Positions 22,158 to 32,300 of a stretch of DNA of 64,000 nucleotides are shown here, one piece after another. The notes beneath the pieces were generated by a model, which made no database searches, was not told where the DNA came from, and saw only the letters and a list, made by a program, of their open reading frames with translations. The stretch comes from Leuctra nigra. Its lineage: Eukaryota > Arthropoda > Insecta > Plecoptera > Leuctridae. Location: positions 3,782,001-3,846,000 of the forward strand of contig OW203762.1 of the NCBI GenBank assembly GCA_934045905.1, in the 5' to 3' direction. The position numbers and the translations under genes were made by a program. Position 1 is the stretch's first letter. Every line of letters starts with the position of its first letter.

Positions 22158-22905
22158 ATGGCCGCGGAAGCAAGATGGATGGAGGTGAACTCTTGCGCTC
22201 GTCACTGGCCGGGAGGTCCATGGCCGCGGAAGCAAGATGGATGGAGGTGAACTCTTGCGCTCGTCACTGGCCGGGAGGTCCATGGCCGCGGAAGCAAGAT
22301 GAATGGAGATGAACTCTTGCGCTCTTCACTGGCCGGGAGGTCCATGGCCGCGGAAGCAAGATGGATGGAGGTGAACTCTTGCGCTCGTCACTGGCCGGGA
22401 GGTCCACGGCCGCGGAAGCAAGATGGATGGAGTTGAACTCTTGCGCTCGTCACTGGCCGGGAGGTCCACGGCCGCGGAAGCAAGATGGATGGAGTTGAAC
22501 TCTTGCGCTCGTCACTGGCCGGAAGGTCCATGGCCGCGGAAGCAAGATGGATGGAGGTGAACTCTTGCGCTCGTCACTGGCCGGGAGGTCCACGGCCGCG
22601 GAAGCAAGATGGATGGAGTTGAACTCTTGCGCTCGTCACTGGCCGGGAGGTCCACGGCCGCGGAAGCAAGATGGATGGAGTTGAACTCTTGCGCTCGTCA
22701 CTGGCCGGAAGGTCCATGGCCGCGGAAGCAAGATGGATGGAGGTGAACTCTTGCGCTCGTCACTGGCCGGAAGGTCCATGGCCGCGGAAGCAAGATGGAT
22801 GGAGGTGAACTCTTGCGCTCGTCACTGGCCGGGAGCTCCATGGCCGCGGAAGCAAGATGGATGGAGGTGAACTCTTGCGCTCGTCACTGGCCGGGAGGTC
22901 CATCG
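22158..22905. repeat. 62-bp tandem monomers, 12 copies
   Basis: Each monomer reads ATGGCCGCGGAAGCAAGATG ... CTCTTGCGCTCGTCACTGG ... GGTCC. It contains the SacII-type palindrome CCGCGG. Copy variation is limited to a few positions (GGAGGT or GGAGTT, CCATGG or CCACGG). The second element copy has fewer than two monomers (40579-40688). Confidence 0.95.
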
Positions 22906-23747
22906 GTCGTTCAGTTTTATTTACCATAAATAAATCACTTATGCGTATTTGCCGGCTTAGAATAGGAATCTGGGCGGATGCTTTTCATGAAATACTGTTT
23001 CAGATCCGTGGGTTATTCTACCCACAGATACTACATTACTATAATACATATACTTACTTTCCCATCATTGCATTGCAGATAACACATTTCAGTGAAAATA
23101 CAATCGGTAGGTATTGTAACAAATGCATTAAAAAAATATATTCCCCACAAATTTGTACAAAAGAAAAAATTTACAAACTTTCTTTCAACTTCTGAAAGGT
23201 ATTATTTTAGATATTATTTACACTTAGTTGCAAATGCTCCTCTGTATGTCCCAAAAATCAAGAAAATGGTGTTTGTATGTTTATGAAAGATAACCCTAAT
23301 ATTTATAAACGTATCTCAAATCGGCATCAACTTATGCCATCAGTACGAAACTGAATAGCCCTTTGTAGTTGTGGAAATCTGATCCAGAGCCTGGAGGTGG
23401 CTGGATTAGCTGTTAACCATCCAGGGCACCTATACAATTTGGTTAATCCCAACGTAACCAATATTGGTCATTAACAGTTATTTTCATATTTATTTTAGCC
23501 CTTTGCTTCTTCTCTAGGAAGCTACATTATTTAATACCTTCCACTCGTCTGAGGAGTTTGGCTGCCCGGTGTATTTATGTAGAGCGATTGAGATTGCTCG
23601 ACAAACCTCTCGAACCTTCTCTGACACGCTGCTGTGTCCAACGCAGAAAGTTGAGCTGAGGGAATAGTAGGTTTCACCCGGAACACATAAGTCAACATTA
23701 TAACTAACAAATATAGCATTGTGTACGAATATATCATTAATATATTA
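22906..23747. other. Spacer, nothing firm
   Basis: A minus-strand frame at 23531-23737 (LDTAACQRRFERFVEQSQSL) may belong to the Harbinger remnant next to it, but no motif confirms this. Confidence 0.25.
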
Positions 23748-24000
23748 TTATTTGAATGCGTATAAGGGAAGAATATAAGTTAACTCACCTGTGGCCAGGT
23801 ATCGGAGAGTGATGGCTAATCGCTTTCCTGCCGGTATAGCATGGCGCATGTTGGTGTCTGCTCTCTCGATCATCGGTCTTACCAGTTCGAGAAGAGTATC
23901 GAAGGCATCAATGCTGAGCCTTAATACTCTCCTCAATACTCTCCTGATCAGTGAGTCTCCACTCGTGGTAAATTGTTTCATAACTACTTTCGTCGTCATA
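23748..24000 (-). pseudogene. PIF/Harbinger transposase N-terminal exon
   Basis: The frame reads LSIDAFDTLLELVRPMIER then HAIPAGKRLAITLRYLATG, the conserved segment before the DDE_4 nuclease in Harbinger transposases. It ends at a canonical donor (CACAG/GTGAGT). No catalytic exon follows within reach, so the gene is truncated. An in-frame GRVLRRVLR-like duplication (GAGAGTATT repeated) has inserted residues upstream. Confidence 0.6.
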
Positions 24001-24415
24001 TTTCACTAACCACTCCTTCACCCATACTCTCCTAAGTTTAGTACTTAATAGTTGTAGTGCTTTATTCTGCGTAGAAAGAAGAATAAAAGCTGCAACTGCA
24101 ATTTTTTATTTTATATTGCGAGAGCTCATTGTTTACGAAGTCACTTGGCGGAAGTAACTTAACCTCACTTTAGGTCGATCGAGCTCTCCAGTCGACTTTG
24201 ACCTTGACTTCGAGGTACGATTTCATTGGTTGCTTTGATTCTCGCGCGCAACGAATTGTTGAAGGTCAAAATTGAATCCCGTGTCGTGTAAACAACTCAG
24301 ATGCCGTTGTCACATTGGAATCCTACCTATCAAATGTGGCATTGCATTTGTCCGTATGAACCCTCCTTAAGATATTTTCGTGAATGTTCTTCAACAAGGT
24401 TTCAGCATGTTGATG
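24001..24415. other. Spacer, nothing recognised
   Basis: No coding or repeat signal beyond short GATCGAGCTC-type palindromes. Confidence 0.25.
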
Positions 24416-24685
24416 CTATTTTTGAAATGGCTTGTTGTTTAGAAGGAAATTAATTTTCTTAAATTGTTTTAGTCTCTGATAATAAATTGAGTAAGACTTC
24501 TTTACCGTAGCTCCAACAGCTGTGTTGTTATTGTCACCTAGGAATTCCATATCCACAAAGAGATGGGATCCGGGATCTAGCTCTTGAGTGATGGTATTTC
24601 CGCAAACAACGTTATCTGTCTTGGATCGGCAACTGCGTTTGACTTCCAGCGCCTTCCTTAATGCTGACTTCCCGACGGCTGCCAC
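24416..24685 (-). other. Unrecognised 89-residue open frame
   Basis: The frame has a basic N-terminus and reads NTITQELDPGSHLFVDMEFLG. It abuts a repeat copy at 24690. No family is recognised. Confidence 0.2.
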
Positions 24686-24689
24686 CTTA

Positions 24690-24895
24690 GCGCGGTGGTG
24701 GGGTTTGTGTTGGCCAATGATCCACTGCAGCTAGGCTGGCGAGCATGTGTTCATGTGTAAGGGCTTCCCATGCCGGACAGGTCATTGGTGAGGCCCAGAC
24801 ATAGAGCAGCCAGGGTCGACCTACCCATGACCTCTCTCGAATTTGCGGTCCCCTCGGGCCAGCCCCCCCCCCCCCCCTCGAGACGGCCGTCCTCA
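24690..24895 (+). repeat. Interspersed retroelement 3' region copy
   Basis: It shares GCGGTGGTGGGGTTTGTGTT and CAGCCAGGGTCGACCTA with 12265-12402, and GAATTTGCGGTCCCCTCGGG with 25795-26165. It ends in a poly-C run. Confidence 0.65.
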
Positions 24896-25249
24896 CGAAT
24901 CTGGTCCCAGCGGATGACTGAATGACTTCTCCTCCATTCCAGACTTCAACAGTTGCCTCAGAGGACTTGTGTTAAAATGCTAGGAATATACGGGTGAACA
25001 AAGTTTAACATGCCCAAGAATCGCCTTACTTTTCTGAAACATCCGTCAGAGTCGGCATTCCCACAATCGCTGGGACTCGTTCTTTTCGGCTAACTACTTG
25101 ATTTGCCATCCAGTTTGATGAACGAACAATCATGAATGTCGCAGCAATGTTCTTAACATTCCGTAGACAAGGTAGCATAGGGTCGAAATAAAATGTCTTC
25201 CGGCATTTCCTTCTTCCATTTCTCTAATCCAAAACGTTGTCCGGTTTCC
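24896..25249. other. Spacer, nothing recognised
   Basis: No gene signal. Confidence 0.25.
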
Positions 25250-25632
25250 TTAGTTACAATGGTTCACTAATTGCCAGTCACTAGCGATTCGACAATTCCA
25301 TTTGAAACAATTTAAGCATTGTTGCCTTGTTATCATTATCAACCGTTTCTGAGACAATTGTAATGAATTCAATTCACATCCATGCGGGAAGTGATCTGGA
25401 TGGAAATGTACAGCCAACGCATAAAATCCTGTTAATTCTTCATCCTTACAGAATGCACTAATACAATATTCGGAAGGTCCAGTATATAGTTCCTCGATAT
25501 AATAACAATTACGGAAAAAAATACAATAGCAGTCAAAGTACCTATGACTTTCAATAATTTTCCAGAGACCTTGCACAATTTCACTAGAGCTATCTGTTCG
25601 AAATTTCTTCCTACTTCCCACATGCCAACCAT
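25250..25632 (-). other. Unrecognised ORF with a second diverged copy
   Basis: A 123-residue frame reads YIEELYTGPSEYCISAFC then KDEELTGFYALAVHFHPDHF. The segment from TTCTGTAAGG to GCGTTGGCTG recurs on the plus strand near 26772-26822 with the same reading (KGEELTGLYALAAHYLP). Two inverted copies within 1.2 kb suggest an uncharacterised mobile element, perhaps one copy of an inverted pair. No known domain is recognised. Confidence 0.35.
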
Positions 25633-25794
25633 GCGGCCACGATTTATAACTTCTATAAATTTGTTCGGAGTTTTACTAATTTTACAGCCATAATGAAATT
25701 TTTGTGGAGTGACTAGTGACGTTGTGTGACTGTAATACTCAGTTACTTTCCGGTTTCTGTTACAAATGAATGTATCTAAGGTTTGATGGTTAGA

Positions 25795-26165
25795 TTAGAT
25801 TATTGTGGTTTAACGGCGCGTCAACGACGAGGTTATATTGCGCACATTAGTAATTGCATTTTTGCATTTAACTTTAATGATATAAGTGGAGGACATGGGG
25901 AGGGGTCGACCTAACTGGCCCGATCCGGGGGAGTCCAGCACTGGTGGGAAGGCCAGGCCGGAATGGGGACGGACCGGGGGGGGGGGGGGGGGGGAGGCTT
26001 CGGGCCGGTGGGACTCGATTTCAGGGGGATCACCATCTCGAGGGGGGAGGCCGGCCCGAGGGGACCGCAAATTCAAGGGAGGGCATGGGACTAGGCCGAC
26101 CCTGGACTGCACTTGGTTGGGACCAACTCGCTATGCAAGCCGGTCCCTTAAGCCCCACCACCGCG
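25795..26165 (-). repeat. Longest copy of the (TAATC)n retroelement 3' end
   Basis: On the minus strand it runs from GACGCGGTGGTGGGG through GGTCCCCTCGGGCCGGCC and a poly-C run (poly-G on plus, about 25978-25994) to CGTCGTTGACGCGCCGTTAA and (TAATC)n. It links the partial copies at 12265, 17258, 18795 and 24690 into one family. Confidence 0.7.
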
Positions 26166-27130
26166 TCAAGGTGGCAGTCCATTGGTGGGGTTTGATGGTT
26201 ATATGAGCTGTTTGAGTGTTTACAATAACAATCAAATATTTTCTGATCAATGATTCACACACGGATTGATAATAGATCAAATTATGTTGCCAGCCTTGAC
26301 ACCAGGATTCATTCAATTAACCGATTTATTCCATTTGGAAGATTTATTAAATACAAATTACATACAAATAGACTATCTTAACTTCATTTTAATATAAAAT
26401 AATTTTTGGATTAAATAATTAAAAATATATAAAAATTAAATAATTTTAGAGTATTTAAATTAAATATTTTAATTTTCCAAAATGTATTATTACAATCGTG
26501 ATATAATCAATACCAATGAAATCCAAATGCACCAACCCACTATATTTGTTTTAACTGAAAGTAAATTATTAGTTCCGATAAAAGAAAGTTGGTTGTTGTA
26601 AAGTTATGTTAGTTCGATCGACATAACAACATTGACTTCCTTATCTGTGTGATCTATCTGGGGCTGATGAACACAACCCAGTAATTCAGGCATCCCTCTG
26701 TTGACAAATAGCTATGGGTTTGCTATAGGCAACTTTACGAGCTTCGCTGTACGAGTGGTGGTATCATGATATTCTGTAAGGGTGAAGAATTAACAGGACT
26801 TTATGCGTTGGCTGCACATTACTTGCCGCTAAAAAAATATATTACAAGAATTGTCACTTGAAGAACTGTCACATACGCCTCAACCTTCCACTGGAACTAA
26901 GCAAAAGACCTGGGAGAATACAACACAGTATCCAGAGTTGCTCTGAATTTACAGTTCACTGACTGGGCCTTAATTCTCGCATACCAGTCGGGTCTTTTTC
27001 CCCTCCTTTGATTGAAGATCACTAAAATATATGCTGTCTCTGAATGCTGACACTCGTAAAGTAAATTGCTGGTTTATGAGTTCGCATAATTCTTCATAAA
27101 ACTTTGCGCTAGGTTTAATAGGTTCAGATC
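26166..27130. other. AT-rich spacer
   Basis: It contains only the diverged plus-strand copy (26760-26880) of the ORF at 25250-25632. Confidence 0.35.
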
Positions 27131-27935
27131 TCACAATCTCTTGTGCGTATTAGTGACAATGGAACTTATTATAATGCTTATCACGCGTTGTCCCCCGACA
27201 GCGCCAAGTTCGACAGAAAAGTCAATATGGCTGGATACTGTTGAAGAACGCCATTGATGGATGCCATTCGAACAGCTCACCTTGTTGGACGCAACGGCCG
27301 AGACGCAACGGCTTGACTCCATCAAGTTCCATTTCAGAAGAAATGGGTACCTACTTGTGAAAGTATCCAGTCGATTAGGAGAGTCCTGGATAATGACACC
27401 GCGTCGTTGACCCACTGGAGGCAGCACTGTATGAGAGGAATTTTTCTTGAGGTATCCTGAAGGGCTAGTTTTAACCTATGGTTGCTGCAAATGAATGCAT
27501 ATTGCTAGAGGTTGAACTTGAGCTAATCTGGCTTGTACCCCATTGCGAATGCCGGACATATTTGCACCGCCGTCGTAGCACTGATCCCTGCTGTTATCCA
27601 GTGATTCGTGAGTCTCGCTGCTCGAACCACAGAGATGAACTGCTCTGCTGACGAGTTGCCGCTTCCAGGTCGCGAGTTTCTGCCCATGACAACGAACGAC
27701 TGTCCAGCAATCTCTTCGTTCGTTTGTTGTCGTTATCGAATACGAATGCTGTGTTTACGTTCCACATAGGACTAAATGGTAAAGAGGGTGCTGGGAATTG
27801 AATTAAACTATTTGTGGGCGAAACTTTATTTGTGGGTAGTTCTTCGGCTGAGGCTATATAGCAGGCATATGTGGTTGCAGTGTCGGATTTGAGGGACTCG
27901 GTGATAATGCCACACAGCATTGTTGATAAACCCAA
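27131..27935 (-). pseudogene. Decayed hAT-type transposase
   Basis: Pieces in shifting frames read AETRDLEAATRQQSSSSLWF, then DQCYDGGANMSGIRNGVQA. The QxYDGxxNMSGxxxGVQ box is diagnostic of hAT transposases of the ZMYM/THAP0-like group. Downstream frames to 27131 are scrambled. This is a different subfamily from the copy at 42-52 kb, which has AYDGAANMQGEYSGL at the equivalent site. Confidence 0.6.
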
Positions 27936-29240
27936 AAGTTTTGATTTTTCTCTCGTGTCATTACATTTGTTTAACCTTTTCTTCTATCTTGGATCTCTTT
28001 TTCAAAATCGGTGACTTGTCATTGCTTTATCCACATTGTGCTTTTCAAAGAGTAGATCTTTGATCTTCACAGTGGTGTCCTTGCCCGACGACTTTCCTGG
28101 TTTGCGGTCTGACAAGGCTTTTCGGCACATGATTTGTCATCAGTTATGAAATTTCCTCCTTCCTTCCAAGTCAACGAGGAACCAAAGCAAGGCAAAGATG
28201 TGTTTACATACTTTGCCTAGCCCCGCTACTCAGCCACATGTCGCTTCCTTGAGTAATCCATCGTGTCCAATAAACGCAGTAACATTGAATGACTTACGAA
28301 GAGAGAGGGACGACTCGACACAACACTTCACAGCAGTAAAGCTGCCGCTGTGGGTGCACAGCACTCTGTTCACTTTCTCGGCCTTGTACATGGAATAGCC
28401 TAAATAAAAGTGTTTGTGGCTGTTGTTCTTGTACTAGTTCCTGCATGTTAATTGTGGTTGATGTTGCTGTAGTTTTCTAAACCCTTTCTACTGAATGCCT
28501 TGGGGAATTCCTTGAGACCTAAATTCCAATTACCCTTTGGCAGTACATAATTTACATTTTCTGCTAACCTCTCTCGTAATGGTGAATCTGAAATGGGAAA
28601 TATATTCACATGTTTCAAAAAGATGTACAAATCTTATCTTTTGCATTTGCCGCCATTCTTACACATGTCATAACCTTACTTATTTTGATATAAATAGTTA
28701 ATATCTGCAATTATGAAGCAAAGCCAATATTTTAATGAGCTGCAGTTCAATTTTTTTGCAATGCACCTATAAATCAAAGTATCTTTTAGTTCTTATTAAG
28801 CAATCTTACCATTTTTCAACAGCACCAAAGGCTGCAAATTTCCATTGCAGCCAGCCATTTCTTATACAGGAAGTAGAACTCCACCCATTATTTCCCATCA
28901 TGCTCTGTTCAGTTTCTATATTTGCCGATAGATGGCAGTTCTCTTTTTAAAGTGGCCTATTAGTGATCATACGTATTGCCTAAATCATTATATTCATTTC
29001 TACAGTTTCTTCTCTGCCTGTAGTAGCTCATCTTGCTCACGGGTGAAAGGGGCGCATGACTGTCAATATCACTTTTTGGGACTGTTTTAAAATGTAACTA
29101 CGTGTTGTTTACCTACAAACACGAAAATCTTTTATGGCTGCAATGTATTGACCGGAACCTAAAACAGTGTGTTTGATAGTGTTAATATTGAAATATAAAG
29201 TACAGTTACATTACAAATGCATCACTATCAAATCTATCGA
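27936..29240. other. Spacer with possible transposon debris
   Basis: A minus-strand stretch at 28017-28138 reads QIMCRKALSDRKPGKSSGKD in one frame but has no recognised domain. The rest is AT-rich. Confidence 0.25.
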
Positions 29241-29379
29241 TCCGGTGCACAACGCAGGCATCAGGCTGGCAATAGGCAGCGTGATTAGACTGTAGGTGGC
29301 GCTCAAACTGTACTGTCAGCGCCGCCTAAACTGTGGGAAGGAACTAATGTGGCGGCATGCTACTACTACTTGCTGTGAA

Positions 29380-32300
29380 ATGGCAGATCCGAAGTCAGAC
29401 GTGAGGATTTATTTTGGGTTTAAACCAATTATTCCAGGATATGATCCGTTCAAAGAAGCTTTCAAGAAAGGGTTGGCATTATTTAAAGCCGGCCACGTAC
29501 TGAATGTTTGTGAATCGACATTGTGTGAGTGGAATGTCATCACTTCCAAAGTCGTGAGGCAGACGTCAGTCAGTCGGCCTCCTTACGATGTTAAAATCCA
29601 AGTAAGTTGGTAAATAATTAATATTATGTACACAGATACCTATTGTTTAATATGTTTCTTGTTATTAGTTATTAGTTTTGATAATTTTTTAATCGCCTTG
29701 TTTGAAGAATTTATAGGTCGTTAACCCTTACAACCATGCATTATTTTGAGGTTATCTCTGTATGTTGTCATAGATGAGATAGTAGTTACCTACCAGATCC
29801 CCGTTTTGTTATGTGGGAAACCTGACAACAATTATTGTAACTTTAGTCAAGTATGTCCACAAAGGGATAAGCTACTGTACCTACATATTTAAGTACTACC
29901 TAGGTAGCTTAAATTATTGCACATGCATTTCACTTTTTACACTTCTAGTTTGAATTACGATTTTTCAATTCTTGATTTCAGGTCAACTGTGATCGACAAG
30001 CCTTTGCACGGGAGTGTACCTGTGCTGCCGGAGCAGGAGGGCGATGTAAGCACATCGGAGCGACAGTTGCATATATTAACAATCACTCGGGCGCCTCTAA
30101 GACAGACCTTCCGCAACAGTGGGGCAAGCCATCCCAATTGCAATCATTGAGAGAACAATATACACATGGCAAATCTATTGAGGCATTGTTTCCCCCACCA
30201 CCCAAAAGTGTTTTAGAGCCTGTTAATATCAACATAGATGATCTTGATGCTATTCCTTGTGCATTTCGCGACATTTTAGCTTGTGAACTTAGAAGTGAAG
30301 GTGACTGCATAGTAACAGGTGTTGTGAGTTCCATCATTGATAATGTGATACAAATAGTTCAAGACAATGAGTGTAGGAAGGTAATGTGGGAAATTTTGGA
30401 CTTGCAACTAATGTCATTGTCAATAGGAAAAACATGGGATGAAGTTTCCTTGAGTGAAAGTGAACAGAGATTTTTTGAATCGAAAGTGAGGAACAACCCA
30501 GGAGAATTAGTTGACATTTCTATTAACACCGTAACACAAAGCAGTTGTCCGCAATGGATGGATGAGAGAGCTGTAAGAATATCTGCAAGTTCAAAGGCAC
30601 ACAAAATCAAGACCCGGAAAAGGATTTTAGCGGAGGCACTAGCAAAATCTTTTATTGATCCGAAGCCATTTCAGGGAAATGCAGCTACTCGGTACGGCAA
30701 TAAGATGGAAGGACTTGCAATTGCCGCATATCTGGAAGAACATCGTTTGGATGGCTTAAAGGTTAGTGAAAAAAATATTACAATTCACAGTAATTATATA
30801 ATATAATGTACCCATCTACTATTTTATTAAATTTCCTTAAAGGAGACCTTACATCTTGGTAAAAACCCACTTTTTGTGTTCTACTATATCAAAAACATTT
30901 ACAAAAAAAAATAAAAAAATATTCAACCATAGATGACGGATTTATACGTGGTTCAATTATGCGATATTTGAATTGCCGCGCAAACTGAATGACGTAGAAA
31001 CTGGTATAGAAACAAAACACCCCTAGTCCTCAGGACTCACTTCTTCCCCCTCTGGCCAGCTGACCGCCCGCCCGCCCGCCGGCCAGTTGCTATTGTTGGC
31101 GCGCGCCTTCCAGTCTGCCTGTCACATTTACCCGCGTCAATGTAAACAGTGATTTTTATTTGATTTGTTTTGTGTGTTTTGTTTTGTTAAATTATTGTAA
31201 AATGTCAGAAATAAGACCTTACTTGTTCGAACCTAAGCTGTCTGTTCAACAGCAGCAGACAATTGAAGACAAACGTGTTGCAAATAGGAAAAGAGCTGAT
31301 GAACTAGAGGGTAGAGTTGGAAACACTCTTTGGTGTAAATGTGGATTATGCTGTGCTATGACGTCTGCCACAGAATCTATTTGTTGTCATCATTCACAGA
31401 CCATGCAAAATCTGATACAAGATGACTGCATTACTCAACACACTTCATTCGCAAGTGTTGCGCACAACATAGATATTTTAATTATGGCTAAACACAAATT
31501 CATTGCTGAAACAAAGTGTAAAGAAACAAAACTAAAATTTCAATCAGGCTCAAACAGAGTATGGAGGCACATTGCATACAAGCAATTTGTTTGTTGGATA
31601 AACGCTTGGGAATCTCTTGGAAAAAATAGACGCATTGTTATCCCAGCGTGTGTGATCAATTCCATCAGAGACGAGTTCCCCGAGGAAGACGGAGTCTACG
31701 TTGGATTCAAAGCTGCTGAGGGTGAAGAACCCGATTACTTCGACTAGGTAAAGTTTTATTGCACTAACTGTGAATTAGGACAATGCATGCAGGTCGTCAC
31801 TCACGGGGTTCAGCGATCCAAAGTCACATCTTTTCAAACCGGGCGTATCGTGGTCGCTGCTCGACTTCCTCCATGGAAGGTCTAGGTAGAGGTGCGATGT
31901 TATCAGGAATGATGATTGTGTTGTCTGTGTTCGGTGGATCGTATGTTTCAATTGACATTATCTTGTCGATTAGTTCATCACGCCACAATGTTGACTTCGT
32001 GGCATATTTCTTCTTGCAAATCCAGTCCTTTTGCGATTTTGAATACACTAGCGATTTTCCTACACACTCTCGACTGACGTTTGCATTGTGGTCCAGAATC
32101 GCGAGAATTCCACGCGTCACCATTCCGTCATAGGAGAAGTGCAGTCTCTTCGGCAGATACTTCAATCTCTCGTTGTGATAAGACTCGAGTGCACCTATGG
32201 GGCAACATGGCAACATGTAATTTCAGATCAAGTTTAACCTTCTGGGGCTGTTTATGAATGTATGCAGGGATTGTATGAATGAATTGTATGAGTATACTCA

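Noticed and set aside
22008..22312. Tryptophan- and arginine-rich frames over the 62-bp monomers
   Set aside because: They arise from the monomer sequence itself and shift frame with each unit.
25810..26206. Gly/Arg- or Pro-rich frames on both strands
   Set aside because: They come from the GC-rich retroelement 3' end and its poly-G run.
31783..32133. Plus-strand frame opposite the Kolobok second exon
   Set aside because: The minus strand carries the conserved transposase motifs in a spliced phase. This is its shadow.
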